DNA of 44,487 nt. Origin: Nocardioides bruguierae (GTDB lineage Bacteria > Actinomycetota > Actinomycetes > Propionibacteriales > Nocardioidaceae). The DNA is taken from positions 1 through 44,487 of the forward strand of contig NZ_JAMOIL010000034.1 of assembly GCF_023656415.1 (NCBI RefSeq), given 5' to 3'. Positions 8,375-16,888 of this stretch are shown in pieces (the stretch's first letter is position 1; each line of letters starts with the position of its first letter). The notes under the pieces are model-generated. The model did no database searches. It saw nothing but the letters and a program-made list of their open reading frames with translations, and was not told the origin of the DNA. Made by a program: the position numbers and the translations under genes.

Positions 8375-8583
8375 AGGGTCCAGCCCCCTCGCACGCTTGG
8401 CCGGGGCCTCAGGGGCTCCCGGGCGATCTCTCGGATAGTCGTGGGATGGAGGTTACCTGCTGCGTCCACCTCTACGCACACCCGTCGGCGGATCGGACCG
8501 CTCCCTGAGCAACACCGCGACCCCGCGAGGCCGCGACGACGGCGCAGGTGACGCTCGGACGCAGGCTGGAGGGGCGCCCGCCA

Positions 8584-8607
8584 CCCCGGGAGAGGGCCCT
8601 CCCGGGG
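8584..8607. terminator. GC-rich hairpin downstream of purM
   Basis: CCCCGGGAG (8584-8592) and CTCCCGGGG (8599-8607) form a perfect 9-bp stem with a 6-nt loop, 12 bp beyond the purM stop on the minus strand. There is no T-run. The rest of the 244-bp gap to the DUF3073 start holds no gene I can support and probably carries the DUF3073 promoter. Confidence 0.6.
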
Positions 8608-8618
8608 AGTGAGGGGGA

Positions 8619-9698
8619 TCACCAACCCGGGTGCTGACCGTGGAGTGTCACGGCCCCGCCGCGCCCGGTCGCGGGGACGACCTCGCCGGCGACCCAGGCG
8701 TCGATGCCGTAGCCGGCGAGCAGGGCGGTGGCCTTCTCGACCTCGGCGGCCGGCAGCAGCGCGACCATGCCGACGCCGCAGTTGAGGGTGGCCTCGAGGT
8801 CGGCCTGCGGCACGGAGCCGACCTGGCGCACCAGGTCGAAGATCGGCGCGGGCGTCCAGGTGGCGCGGTCCAGGTCCGCCGCGAGCTCGACGGGCATGAC
8901 GCGCTCGAGGTTCGCCGCGAGGCCGCCGCCGGTCACGTGGGACATCGCGTGCACCTCGACGCTGCGGGCGAGGTCGAGGCACGACTTGGCGTAGATGCGC
9001 GTGGGCTCGAGCAGCTCCTCGCCCAGGGTGCGGCCGAGCTCGGGGACGTCGCGGTCCAGCGCCCAGCCCGGGCCGCCGGCCTCGGTGCCGCGCAGGAAGA
9101 CGTGGCGCACCAGCGAGTAGCCGTTGGAGTGCAGGCCGGAGGAGGCCATCGCCAGGACGACGTCACCGGCGCGGACGCGGGCCGGGCCGAGGAGGTCGTC
9201 GGCCTCGACGACACCGGTGGTGGCGCCGGCGACGTCGTACTCGTCGGGGTGCAGCAGGCCCGGGTGCTCGGCGGTCTCGCCACCGACCAGCGCGCAGCCG
9301 GCGAGGGCGCAGCCCTCGGCGATGCCCTTGACGATCGCCGCGATCCGCTCGGGCACGACCCGGCCGGTGGCGATGTAGTCGGTCATGAACAGCGGCTCGG
9401 CACCGCAGACCACGAGGTCGTCGACGACCATGCCGACCAGGTCGTGGCCGATGGTGTCGTGCACGTCCATCTTCTGCGCGATGGCGACCTTGGTGCCGAC
9501 GCCGTCGGTGGAGGTGGCCAGCAGCGGACGCTTGTAGCGGGTCAGGGCGGAGGCGTCGAAGAGCCCGGCGAAGCCGCCGAGGCCGCCGATCATCTCCGGG
9601 CGCTTGGCCTTCTCGACCCACACCTTCATGAGCTCGATCGCCTTGTCGGCGGCCTCGATGTCGACGCCGGCCTGGGCGTAGGCGTTGGTCTCGGTCAC
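8619..9698 (-). CDS. purM: Phosphoribosylformylglycinamidine cyclo-ligase
   Basis: AIR synthetase, 359 residues, the fifth step of de novo IMP synthesis: ATP-dependent ring closure of FGAM to AIR in the cytoplasm. The N-terminal AYAQAGVDIEAADKAIELM is the standard PurM opening. ATP-binding motifs include TSTDGVGTKVAIA and the aspartates of GHDLVGMVVDDLVVCGAEP. Later family landmarks are GGETAEHPG, SSGLHSNGYSLVR and HVTGGGLAANLERV. Length is normal. The GTG at 9698 is chosen because AGAAGAGG lies eight bases upstream. It is 44 bp downstream of purF on the same strand, so the two are almost certainly cotranscribed. A hairpin lies beyond its stop. Confidence 0.97.
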   Translation of the reverse strand: MTETNAYAQAGVDIEAADKAIELMKVWVEKAKRPEMIGGLGGFAGLFDASALTRYKRPLLATSTDGVGTKVAIAQKMDVHDTIGHDLVGMVVDDLVVCGAEPLFMTDYIATGRVVPERIAAIVKGIAEGCALAGCALVGGETAEHPGLLHPDEYDVAGATTGVVEADDLLGPARVRAGDVVLAMASSGLHSNGYSLVRHVFLRGTEAGGPGWALDRDVPELGRTLGEELLEPTRIYAKSCLDLARSVEVHAMSHVTGGGLAANLERVMPVELAADLDRATWTPAPIFDLVRQVGSVPQADLEATLNCGVGMVALLPAAEVEKATALLAGYGIDAWVAGEVVPATGRGGAVTLHGQHPGW

Positions 9699-9742
9699 GT
9701 CACGAGCCTCTTCTGTTCCGGTGCTGATGAGCGGGGTCGGGA

Positions 9743-11308
9743 TCAGGGGTTGTTGAGCACGGGCAGCGCCCGGCCGAGCGTCGGCGAGGAGAGGCTCTGC
9801 TCGAGCAGGTGCTTGCCGAGCTGGCTCTCCTCCGGGAGCTCCACCGGGTACTCGCCGGTGAAGCAGGCGGTGCACAGCGAGCCCATCGGGCGCCCGGTCG
9901 ACTCGACCATGCCGTCGAGAGAGATGTAGCCCAGGGAGTCCGCCCCGACCGAGGAGGCGATCTCGTCCACGTCCAGCCCGTTGGCGATGAGCTCGGCGCG
10001 GGTGGCGAAGTCGATGCCGTAGAAGCAGGGCCACTTCACCGGCGGGGACGAGATGCGCACGTGCACCTCGAGGGCGCCGGCCTCGCGCAGCATCCGGATC
10101 TGGGCACGCTGGGTGTTGCCGCGCACGATCGAGTCGTCCACCACCACGATGCGCTTGCCCCGCACCATGTGCTCCAGGGCGTTCAGCTTCAGCCGCAGGC
10201 CGAGCTGGCGCAGCGTCTGGGAGGGCTGGATGAAGGTGCGGCCGACGTAGGCGTTCTTCACGAAGCCCTGCCCGAACGGGATGCCGGACTCCTCGGCGTA
10301 GCCCGACGCGGCGGGCGTGCCGGACTCGGGCACCGGCATCACGAGGTCGGCCTCGACCGGGAACTCGCGGGCGAGCCGGCGTCCCATCTCGACGCGCGCC
10401 TGGTGCACGGAGCGCCCGGCGATCGTGGCGTCCGGGCGGGCCAGGTAGACGTACTCGAAGACGCAGCCCTTGGGCTCGGGCTCGGCGAACGTGCGCGAGC
10501 GCAGGCCGGTCTCGTCGATGACGATCATCTCGCCGGGCTCGACCTCGCGGACGACGCTGGCGCCGATGGTCTTCAGCGCTGCGTCCTCGGAGGCCACCAC
10601 CCAGCCGCGGTCGAGACGGCCGAGCACGAGCGGGCGGATGCCCTGCGGGTCGCGGGCGGCGAAGAGCGTGTCCTCGTTCATCCACACGAAGCAGTAGGCG
10701 CCGCGCAGCGTCGGCAGCACCTCCATCGCGCGGTCCTCGATGGACTGGTCGGGGTGGTGCGCGAGCAGCGCGGTGACCAGGCTCGTGTCGTTGGTCGCGG
10801 CCTCCTGCTGGCGGCCCTGCTGACGCGACTGCGGGATGTCGAGCTGGTCCGAGGGGCCGGGCAGGGCGGCGACGGCCTCGCGCAGCTCGTGGGTGTTGAT
10901 CAGGTTGCCGTTGTGGCCGAGCGCGACCGAGCCGTCCGGGGTCGGGCGGAAGGTCGGCTGGGCGTTCTGCCACGTGCTCGCGCCGGTGGTCGAGTAGCGG
11001 CAGTGACCGATCGCCAGGTGCCCCTGGAGCGAGTCCAGGGTGGTCTCGTCGAAGGCCTGGGAGACGAGCCCCATGTCCTTGTAGACGAGGATCTGGCGCC
11101 CGTTGCTCACCGCGATGCCTGCGGACTCCTGGCCGCGGTGCTGGAGGGCGTACAGGCCGAAGTAGGTGAGCTTCGCGACGTCCTCGCCCGGCGCCCACAC
11201 GCCGAAGACGCCACAGGCGTCCTGCGGACCGGAGTCCATCGGGTCGAGGGCCGCCGTCAGCCGACCGTCACCGCGGCGCACGCGGGGGCCTCGCGAGTCG
11301 TTGGGCAC
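9743..11308 (-). CDS. purF: Amidophosphoribosyltransferase, Fe-S type
   Basis: First committed step of purine synthesis: PRPP plus glutamine to phosphoribosylamine. 521 residues from the GTG at 11308. A 31-residue propeptide precedes Cys32 in DACGVFGV, the Ntn-hydrolase nucleophile exposed by cleavage. The glutaminase half contains ALQHRGQESAGI and GHCRYSTTG. The PRTase half carries VVVDDSIVRGNT. Four cysteines in GCVFEYVYLARPD, PCFYGID and LCTACFTG match the [4Fe-4S] ligands of the Bacillus subtilis-type enzyme, implying an oxygen-sensitive cluster form. The start is supported by a -10 element seven bases upstream (leaderless) and by the propeptide. purM follows 44 bp downstream. Confidence 0.97.
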   Translation of the reverse strand: MPNDSRGPRVRRGDGRLTAALDPMDSGPQDACGVFGVWAPGEDVAKLTYFGLYALQHRGQESAGIAVSNGRQILVYKDMGLVSQAFDETTLDSLQGHLAIGHCRYSTTGASTWQNAQPTFRPTPDGSVALGHNGNLINTHELREAVAALPGPSDQLDIPQSRQQGRQQEAATNDTSLVTALLAHHPDQSIEDRAMEVLPTLRGAYCFVWMNEDTLFAARDPQGIRPLVLGRLDRGWVVASEDAALKTIGASVVREVEPGEMIVIDETGLRSRTFAEPEPKGCVFEYVYLARPDATIAGRSVHQARVEMGRRLAREFPVEADLVMPVPESGTPAASGYAEESGIPFGQGFVKNAYVGRTFIQPSQTLRQLGLRLKLNALEHMVRGKRIVVVDDSIVRGNTQRAQIRMLREAGALEVHVRISSPPVKWPCFYGIDFATRAELIANGLDVDEIASSVGADSLGYISLDGMVESTGRPMGSLCTACFTGEYPVELPEESQLGKHLLEQSLSSPTLGRALPVLNNP

Positions 11309-11315
11309 GTCGGAC

Positions 11316-11321
11316 AGTGTA
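11316..11321 (-). promoter_or_regulatory. -10 element TACACT of purF, leaderless
   Basis: On the minus strand TACACT is followed by seven bases and the GTG of purF, so the transcript probably begins at the start codon. A small dyad (GACCCC, one base, GGGGTC) at 11376-11388 lies further upstream, between purF and the divergent kinase gene, and could be an operator. Confidence 0.6.
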
Positions 11322-11514
11322 GGTGCCGAACGCCCACAGACCCTTACCGCGACGAAGCACGGAACGCCACACGCCGACCCCAGGGGTCCAGCCCGCCCGC
11401 ACAGGCATTGCCCAGGGACGGCCGTTACGGGCACTCTGACCTGCACGTGTTGCCGTCCCCCCGCGCGCCACGTCCGCCTGCGTCCCGCTCACAGCCGCTC
11501 GAGGAGGCTCCTCC

Positions 11515-13362
11515 ATGCCCACCAGCTCCCCGCACGGCGCTGCCCCGCTGCCGGGCGACGAGATGCTGGACCTGGTCACCGAGGGTGTGACGAGGATCGC
11601 GGGCTTCGGCGTCGCGGCGATCGGCCTCGTCCGCGGTGACGTGCTCCAGATCGTCTCCGTGGCGGGCAGCGACGACGCGCGCGCCGAGCTGCTGGGCACC
11701 CGCACGCCGATGCACCTGGCGATGGCCGAGATCGAGGGCGCGGACGAGTGGGGCGTGCTGCGGTTCATGCCGCACGACCGCCTCGAGCGCGAGACCCGGG
11801 GCTGGGTGCCGGACCTGGTGCCCCTCGAGGGCGAGGACGCCTGGCACCCGCTGGACTCCCTGTGCGCGCCCCTGGAGAGCGCCGACGGCGAGCTGCTGGG
11901 CCTGCTGTTCATCGACGTGCCGGTGGACGGTCGCCGCCCCGGCCCCGAGCAGCGCCGGGTGCTCTCGGAGTACACCGCCCAGGCCTCGCACGCCGCCGTG
12001 CTCGCGCTGGAGCGGGCCGAGCTGATGCAGCAGGTCAGGCTGGCCACGGCGGCCCGCGAGATCGTCCGACAGATCCCCGCGAACCGCGGCCTGCAGGAGA
12101 CGGTCGACCAGTGCTGCGCCGCGCTGGCCGACGGCTTCTCGGCCTCCGGCGTCACCATGCAGGTCTTCGACGACGACCTGGGCAGCAGCATCGTGCTGGG
12201 CGACGCGTCCACGGGCATCGAGCCCGAGCTGCGCGAGCTGGGCGAGCGCGCCGCGCGCGAGGCGTGGGCGGCGCAGACGACCCTCGCCATCCGGGTGCAC
12301 GTGCCGGGCCCCGACATGCCGATGCTGCGGGTGGTGGGCCCCGACCAGGTCGAGCGCGTCCCGCGGGACGACCCGGCCCGGCGCCGGATGCGCGGCACAC
12401 CGCCGGACGAGCCGCCCGAGCTCGCGGTCGTCCGCGAGCATCTCGCCCGCTTCGGGGTCGGCTCGGCGCTGCTGGTGCCGATCGGTGCCGGCCCCACGTG
12501 CCTGGGCTCGTTCGTGCTCCTGCGCGAGCCCGGCGACCCCGAGTGGACCACCGCCGAGACCTCGGCCGCGCTCGACATCGGGCACGACCTGGGCCGCGTC
12601 GTCCTCAACGCCCGCACGTTCGCCCGCGGCGAGAAGATGCTGGAGGACCTGCGCGCCGTCGACCGGTACAAGGGCACCCTCATCGCCACCGTCTCCCACG
12701 AGCTGAAGAACCCGCTCTCGGCCGTGACGGGGCACCTCGAGCTCCTCGAGGACGAGGACGACCTCCCCGGCCCCGTGCGCACCAGCCTCACGGCGATGGG
12801 CCGCGCCTCGCGGCGCCTGACCCGCGTCGTGGACGACCTGCTGCTGCTCGGCCGCGTCGGCGACCCGGACTACCCCGTCGCGTCCCGCCCGGTCGACCTG
12901 CGCGCCCTCGTGGCCGACGTCCTCGAGATCACCGCCGTCGAGGCCGCCCGTGCCGGGATCGAGCTCACCGACGTCCCGACCCAGGGGCCGGTCGTCGCCG
13001 ACGGCGACCCCGAGGAGCTGGAGCGGGTCGTCGCCAACCTCGTGAGCAACGCGGTCAAGTACTCCACGGACGGCGGGCGGGTCGGCATCCGGCTCGGTCG
13101 CCGGGGCGACGTCTGCACGCTGGAGGTGACGGACACCGGCCTCGGCATCAGCGACGAGGACAAGGCCCGCCTGTTCACCGAGTTCTTCCGCTCCACCAAC
13201 CCCACCGCCCTCGCGCGGCCGGGCACCGGCCTGGGGCTCAGCATCGTCGCCCGCATCGTCGAGCGCCACCGCGGGTCGATCGAGGTGGAGTCCACCCTGG
13301 GCGTCGGCAGCACCTTCCGGGTCCGCCTGCCGGGCACACCGGACCCGTCCGTTCCGGTCTAG
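11515..13362 (+). CDS. Soluble GAF-domain sensor histidine kinase (first of a tandem pair)
   Basis: A 615-residue cytoplasmic kinase without membrane segments. Residues about 10-165 and 175-365 look like two GAF-type sensory domains, the first ending in GELLGLLFIDVP. HisKA follows with His395 in ATVSHELKNPLSAV. The ATPase domain has VVANLVSNAVKYS, DTGLGI and GTGLGLSIV. The ATG has GAGGAGG seven bases upstream. It is a clear paralog of the next gene: both share the unusual RFMPHDR/RFVPHDR segment in the first GAF and an IGHDLGR segment before the kinase core. It is divergent from purF. No response regulator is nearby, and the signal is unknown; GAF domains bind small molecules, haem or redox ligands in other systems. 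Confidence 0.9.
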   Translation: MPTSSPHGAAPLPGDEMLDLVTEGVTRIAGFGVAAIGLVRGDVLQIVSVAGSDDARAELLGTRTPMHLAMAEIEGADEWGVLRFMPHDRLERETRGWVPDLVPLEGEDAWHPLDSLCAPLESADGELLGLLFIDVPVDGRRPGPEQRRVLSEYTAQASHAAVLALERAELMQQVRLATAAREIVRQIPANRGLQETVDQCCAALADGFSASGVTMQVFDDDLGSSIVLGDASTGIEPELRELGERAAREAWAAQTTLAIRVHVPGPDMPMLRVVGPDQVERVPRDDPARRRMRGTPPDEPPELAVVREHLARFGVGSALLVPIGAGPTCLGSFVLLREPGDPEWTTAETSAALDIGHDLGRVVLNARTFARGEKMLEDLRAVDRYKGTLIATVSHELKNPLSAVTGHLELLEDEDDLPGPVRTSLTAMGRASRRLTRVVDDLLLLGRVGDPDYPVASRPVDLRALVADVLEITAVEAARAGIELTDVPTQGPVVADGDPEELERVVANLVSNAVKYSTDGGRVGIRLGRRGDVCTLEVTDTGLGISDEDKARLFTEFFRSTNPTALARPGTGLGLSIVARIVERHRGSIEVESTLGVGSTFRVRLPGTPDPSVPV

Positions 13363-13393
13363 TCCTCACCCCAGTCAGCAGGGGGTGCGCACG

Positions 13394-13484
13394 CTCACGC
13401 GTGAGAGTGTCAGCGAACTCCGTACGTGGCACTCGCACCGATGCCGCGGAACCGCTCACGGAGCCGCGGGGAGCCTTCTAGCCT
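13394..13484 (+). promoter_or_regulatory. Palindrome and -10 element upstream of second kinase
   Basis: CTCACGCGTGAG (13394-13405) is a perfect 12-bp palindrome and candidate operator. TAGCCT at 13479-13484 fits the actinobacterial -10 form and would give a leader of roughly 37 nt before the GTG at 13528. This argues against the upstream in-frame ATGs at 13426 and 13441 as starts. Confidence 0.45.
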
Positions 13485-13527
13485 GGCAAGACCCCCCGCT
13501 CCCCGCTCCCCTCCCCCAGGCACGGTT

Positions 13528-15471
13528 GTGAACGACGACACCGAGACGACACCCCAGGCCCGGTCGGGCGACGGCGGCGCGCCCGCCGGCACGGCCGTGC
13601 GCCCGCGCCCGGTCGTGCCCGACCCGGCCTCCCTGGTACCCGTCGCCTCGCAGGTCGACGCGGTCTCGGCCCCGGCCGTCGACGTCGTCACCGCCCTGTA
13701 CGCCAGCACCGACCTGAGCGCCACGCTGCGCGAGGTCGCCGAGGGCATGGCCCACCGCTGCGGCTTCCACTCCGCCGCCGTCAGCCTCTTCCGCAGCTCC
13801 GAGGAGCTGGAGTTCGTGGTCGTCACCGGCGACCCGGACGCCGAGGAGGCCCTGCGCGGGGACATCACGCCCACCTCCGAGATCCTCGGGATGATGTCGC
13901 AGGCGCTGGACTGGGGCCCCCTGCGCTTCGTGCCGCACGACCGGGCGCTCCAGTTCGCCGAGCACATCTACGTCGGCAGCGAGGACGAGGCGCCGCACCC
14001 GCGCGCGTGGCGGCCCTACGACATGCTGATGGCACCGATGCGCGACGCCCGCGGGCAGCTGCTGGGCATGCTCTGGCTCGACCGGCCGATCGGTGGCCTG
14101 CGCCCCGACGAGCACCAGCGCGCGTCGATCGCCCGGCACGTGGACGCGGCGGCCCGCTCGGTCGTGGTCGCGCTCGAGCAGCACCGGCTGGCCGAGGCGG
14201 TGCGCCTGGCGGGCGCGACCCGCCGCGTCGTCCGCACCGTCTCCGCACAGAAGCACCGCCTGCCCGACCTCGTCCAGGCCGTGCAGGAGATCGTGCGCGA
14301 GGGGTTCGGCGTGGACGAGGTGCACGTGCTGGTGCCCGACGCGTTCGGCTGGCCCACCGCCGACCCGCTGCTCGACCTGCACGAGGACGCACCGGCCGAG
14401 CCCGCCGAGACCCCGCCGTGGCTCGAGCCGCGGACCGCGCTGGTGCTGGGCGAGCTGGCCGACCGCTGCTGGAAGCAGCAGCGCAGCGCCATCTGCTCGG
14501 CCCAGCGCTCGGCGCCCGGGCTGCTCGGCAGCGACGAGCACGCCCACCTGGTCGAGGTGCTCGCCGCCTCCGGGTGCGAGTCGCTCATGGTCGCGCCGGT
14601 CGGCACCGGCAACGAGGTGCTCGGCCACGTCCTGATGGTCCGCTGCCGGCGGTTGGACTGGAGCGACGAGGAGGCCGACGCCGCCGTCGACATCGGCCAC
14701 GACCTCGGCCGCGCCGTGCTCACCGCCCGCGCCCGGCAGCGCGAGGAGGAGGCCTCGCGCTACCGCGAGCAGCTGATGCGCACCATGGCGCACGAGCTGA
14801 AGAACCCGCTGGCCGCCTCGATCGGCTTCGGCATCGTGATGGGCGAGCTGCTGGACGAGGCGCGCCCCGGCATCGAGCCCGGCCTGGCCCAGCAGCTGGA
14901 CCGCTCGCTGGCCGGCATCGGCCGCGCCTCCGACCGCCTGCGCGGCATCGTCGACGACCTGCTGGCCATGGCGCGGCTCGAGCGTGCCCCCTCGCTGCGC
15001 AGCCTCACGCCGGTGGACCTCACGGCCGTCGTGGCGGACGCGGTGACGATGGCCTCCGGCCAGGCCGCCCCTCGCGGCATCCGGGTGCTCGGCACGCTGC
15101 CGGACCACCCGGTGATGGTGCGCGCGGAGTCGGCGGACCTGCAGATCCTCGTCTCCAACCTCGTCGGCAACGCGGTGAAGTACTCCTACCCCGACGGCGA
15201 GGTGCGCGTGCGCCTGATCGCCACGCAGGACGAGGAGCCCTCGGTGGCGCTCACGGTCTCCGACGACGGCATCGGCATCAGCGTGGAGGACCAGGCCCGG
15301 CTGTTCGAGGAGTTCTTCCGCTCCGCCAACCCCGAGGCCGCCTCCGCCCCCGGCACCGGCCTCGGGCTGGCCATCGTCAAGCGCACCGTGGAGCGCTACG
15401 AGGGCCGGATCGAGGTCACCTCGGACCCCGGGCACGGCAGCACCTTCACCGCCGTGCTGCCCGGGGTCTGA
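13528..15471 (+). CDS. Soluble GAF-domain sensor histidine kinase (second of a tandem pair)
   Basis: 647 residues. A disordered Ala/Pro/Thr-rich N-terminus of about 45 residues is followed by two GAF-like domains and then HisKA with His422 in TMAHELKNPLAAS. The ATPase has LVSNLVGNAVKYS, DDGIGI and GTGLGLAIV. It is homologous along its length to the preceding kinase, for example RFVPHDR and VDIGHDLGRAVLTARARQ, so the pair arose by duplication. The GTG start is chosen because a likely -10 at 13479-13484 lies downstream of the alternative ATGs; the ribosome site is weak (AGG). The 165-bp gap to the first kinase has its own promoter signals, so the two may be regulated separately. Confidence 0.88.
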   Translation: MNDDTETTPQARSGDGGAPAGTAVRPRPVVPDPASLVPVASQVDAVSAPAVDVVTALYASTDLSATLREVAEGMAHRCGFHSAAVSLFRSSEELEFVVVTGDPDAEEALRGDITPTSEILGMMSQALDWGPLRFVPHDRALQFAEHIYVGSEDEAPHPRAWRPYDMLMAPMRDARGQLLGMLWLDRPIGGLRPDEHQRASIARHVDAAARSVVVALEQHRLAEAVRLAGATRRVVRTVSAQKHRLPDLVQAVQEIVREGFGVDEVHVLVPDAFGWPTADPLLDLHEDAPAEPAETPPWLEPRTALVLGELADRCWKQQRSAICSAQRSAPGLLGSDEHAHLVEVLAASGCESLMVAPVGTGNEVLGHVLMVRCRRLDWSDEEADAAVDIGHDLGRAVLTARARQREEEASRYREQLMRTMAHELKNPLAASIGFGIVMGELLDEARPGIEPGLAQQLDRSLAGIGRASDRLRGIVDDLLAMARLERAPSLRSLTPVDLTAVVADAVTMASGQAAPRGIRVLGTLPDHPVMVRAESADLQILVSNLVGNAVKYSYPDGEVRVRLIATQDEEPSVALTVSDDGIGISVEDQARLFEEFFRSANPEAASAPGTGLGLAIVKRTVERYEGRIEVTSDPGHGSTFTAVLPGV

Positions 15472-15492
15472 GGTTCGTCAGTCCCGATCCTG

Positions 15493-16875
15493 TCAGTCTC
15501 GGGCGCCCAGCCGCGCCAGCAGCAGCGTCTCGGCCACGAGGACGCGCTCGAACTCGGCGAGGTGCAGGCCCTCGTTCGCGCCGTGCGCGCGGGTGTCGGG
15601 GTCCTCGACACCGGTGACCAGCACGCTGGCAGCCGGGAAGGACTCCAGGAACTCCGCGATGAACGGGATGGAGCCGCCGACGCCCATGTCGACGGGCTCG
15701 GTGCCGTCCCAGGCGTCGGTGAACGCGCCGCGGGCCACGTCGTAGTGCGGGCCGGTGGCCTCGATCGCGGTGGCCTCGCCGGTGTCGATGGTCGTCATCG
15801 AGAGCGTCGCGCCCCACGGGACGTGCTGCTCGAGGTGCGCCCGCAGGCAGGCCTCGGCGTTCTCGGTGGTGTCGCCGGGAGCCACGCGCATCGAGATGCG
15901 GGCGCGGGCGGCGGGGACGAGCGTGTTGGAGGCGCCGTCCACCTTGGGCGCGTCGAGGCCGGTGATGCTCAGCGCCGGCTTGGTCCACAGCCGCTCGACG
16001 GCGGAGCCGGTGCCGATCCACTCCAGGCCGGGCGCGGCACCGGACTCGGCGCGCAGCCGCTCCTCGGGGTAGTCCACGTCGGCCGCGGGGCCGGCGTGCA
16101 GGCCCTCGACGGCGACGTCGCCGGCGTCCGTGTGCAGGGTGGAGATGAGGCGCGAGAGCGCGATGAGGGCGTCGGGCGCGAGGCCGCCCCACATGCCGGA
16201 GTGCACGGCGTGGGTCAGCGTCCGCACCTCGACGTCCATGCGGACGAGGCCGCGCAGGCTCGTGGTGAGCGCGGGGACGCCGATGTCCCAGTTGCCGGAG
16301 TCGGCGATGACGATGACGTCGGCCTTGAGCCGGTCCTTGTAGGTGGCGAGCAGGTCGGGCAGCGTCTCGGAGCCGAGCTCCTCCTCGCCCTCGATGAACA
16401 TGGTGACGTTGACCGGCAGGTCGTCGCCGAGCGCGCGGATCGCGCCGAGGTGGGCCGCGATGCCGGCCTTGTCGTCGGCGGCGCCGCGGGCGTACAGGCG
16501 TCCGTCGCGCTCGGTGGGGACGAACGGCGGGGTGTCCCAGTCGGCGTGGTCGTTCTCGGGCTGCACGTCGTGGTGGGCGTAGAGCAGGACGGTGGGAGCG
16601 CCCTCGACCTTGGCTGCCTTGTGCGCCAGCACGGCGGGGAAGCCGCCCTCGTGCGAGACGATCTCGGCGTCGAAGCCCTCGGCCGCGAACAGCGCGCGCA
16701 CCGCCTCGGCGGAGCGGTCGACCTCGCCGCGGCGGGCCGGGTCGGCGCCGACGGACTCGATCTTCACCAGGTCCTCGAGGTCGCTGCGGATGCCGGGCAG
16801 GATCGCTGCCACCTTCGCGCGGGCGGCCTCCGTGGTCAGGGGGGTGCTCGGGGAGCTGCTCTGAGGGTTGCTCAT
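15493..16875 (-). CDS. M20-family metallopeptidase (dipeptidase)
   Basis: A 460-residue cytoplasmic di-zinc peptidase of the CNDP/Dug1-like M20 group. Metal and catalytic signatures run in order: YAHHDVQPE (His ligand and Asp), GAADDKAG (bridging Asp), EGEEELGSE (catalytic Glu plus ligand Glu), IADSGNWD (Asp) and, near the C-terminus, the final His in AHGANEGLHLAE. The dimerisation lid insert LTHAVHSGMWGG contributes the conserved His. The ATG at 16875 follows a -10 hexamer by seven bases, with no ribosome site, so it is read as leaderless. That -10 begins with the stop codon of the upstream regulator gene, ten bases away, so readthrough transcription is also possible. Converges on the second kinase gene. 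Confidence 0.93.
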   Translation of the reverse strand: MSNPQSSSPSTPLTTEAARAKVAAILPGIRSDLEDLVKIESVGADPARRGEVDRSAEAVRALFAAEGFDAEIVSHEGGFPAVLAHKAAKVEGAPTVLLYAHHDVQPENDHADWDTPPFVPTERDGRLYARGAADDKAGIAAHLGAIRALGDDLPVNVTMFIEGEEELGSETLPDLLATYKDRLKADVIVIADSGNWDIGVPALTTSLRGLVRMDVEVRTLTHAVHSGMWGGLAPDALIALSRLISTLHTDAGDVAVEGLHAGPAADVDYPEERLRAESGAAPGLEWIGTGSAVERLWTKPALSITGLDAPKVDGASNTLVPAARARISMRVAPGDTTENAEACLRAHLEQHVPWGATLSMTTIDTGEATAIEATGPHYDVARGAFTDAWDGTEPVDMGVGGSIPFIAEFLESFPAASVLVTGVEDPDTRAHGANEGLHLAEFERVLVAETLLLARLGARD

Positions 16876-16882
16876 GGGGCCG

Positions 16883-16888
16883 ACCCTA
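16883..16888 (-). promoter_or_regulatory. -10 element TAGGGT overlapping an upstream stop codon
   Basis: On the minus strand TAGGGT lies seven bases before the M20 peptidase ATG. Its first three bases (16888-16886) are the TAG stop codon of the ArsR-type regulator. Confidence 0.55.

Noticed and set aside
8375..8618. Possible bldC or other small gene between DUF3073 and purM, as in Streptomyces neighbourhoods
   Set aside because: No MerR-like helix-turn-helix is readable in any frame. One minus-strand frame looks protein-like for about 30 codons but has AT-rich third positions and no start.
8619..11198. A continuous minus-strand frame joining purM to upstream sequence, which could look like a fusion protein
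   Set aside because: The upstream part is an out-of-frame reading of purF. purM has its own GTG with a good ribosome site at 9698.
11309..11514. Purine-sensing riboswitch or leader upstream of purF
   Set aside because: The -10 element leaves no room for a leader before the purF GTG; the same holds for purL and purC.
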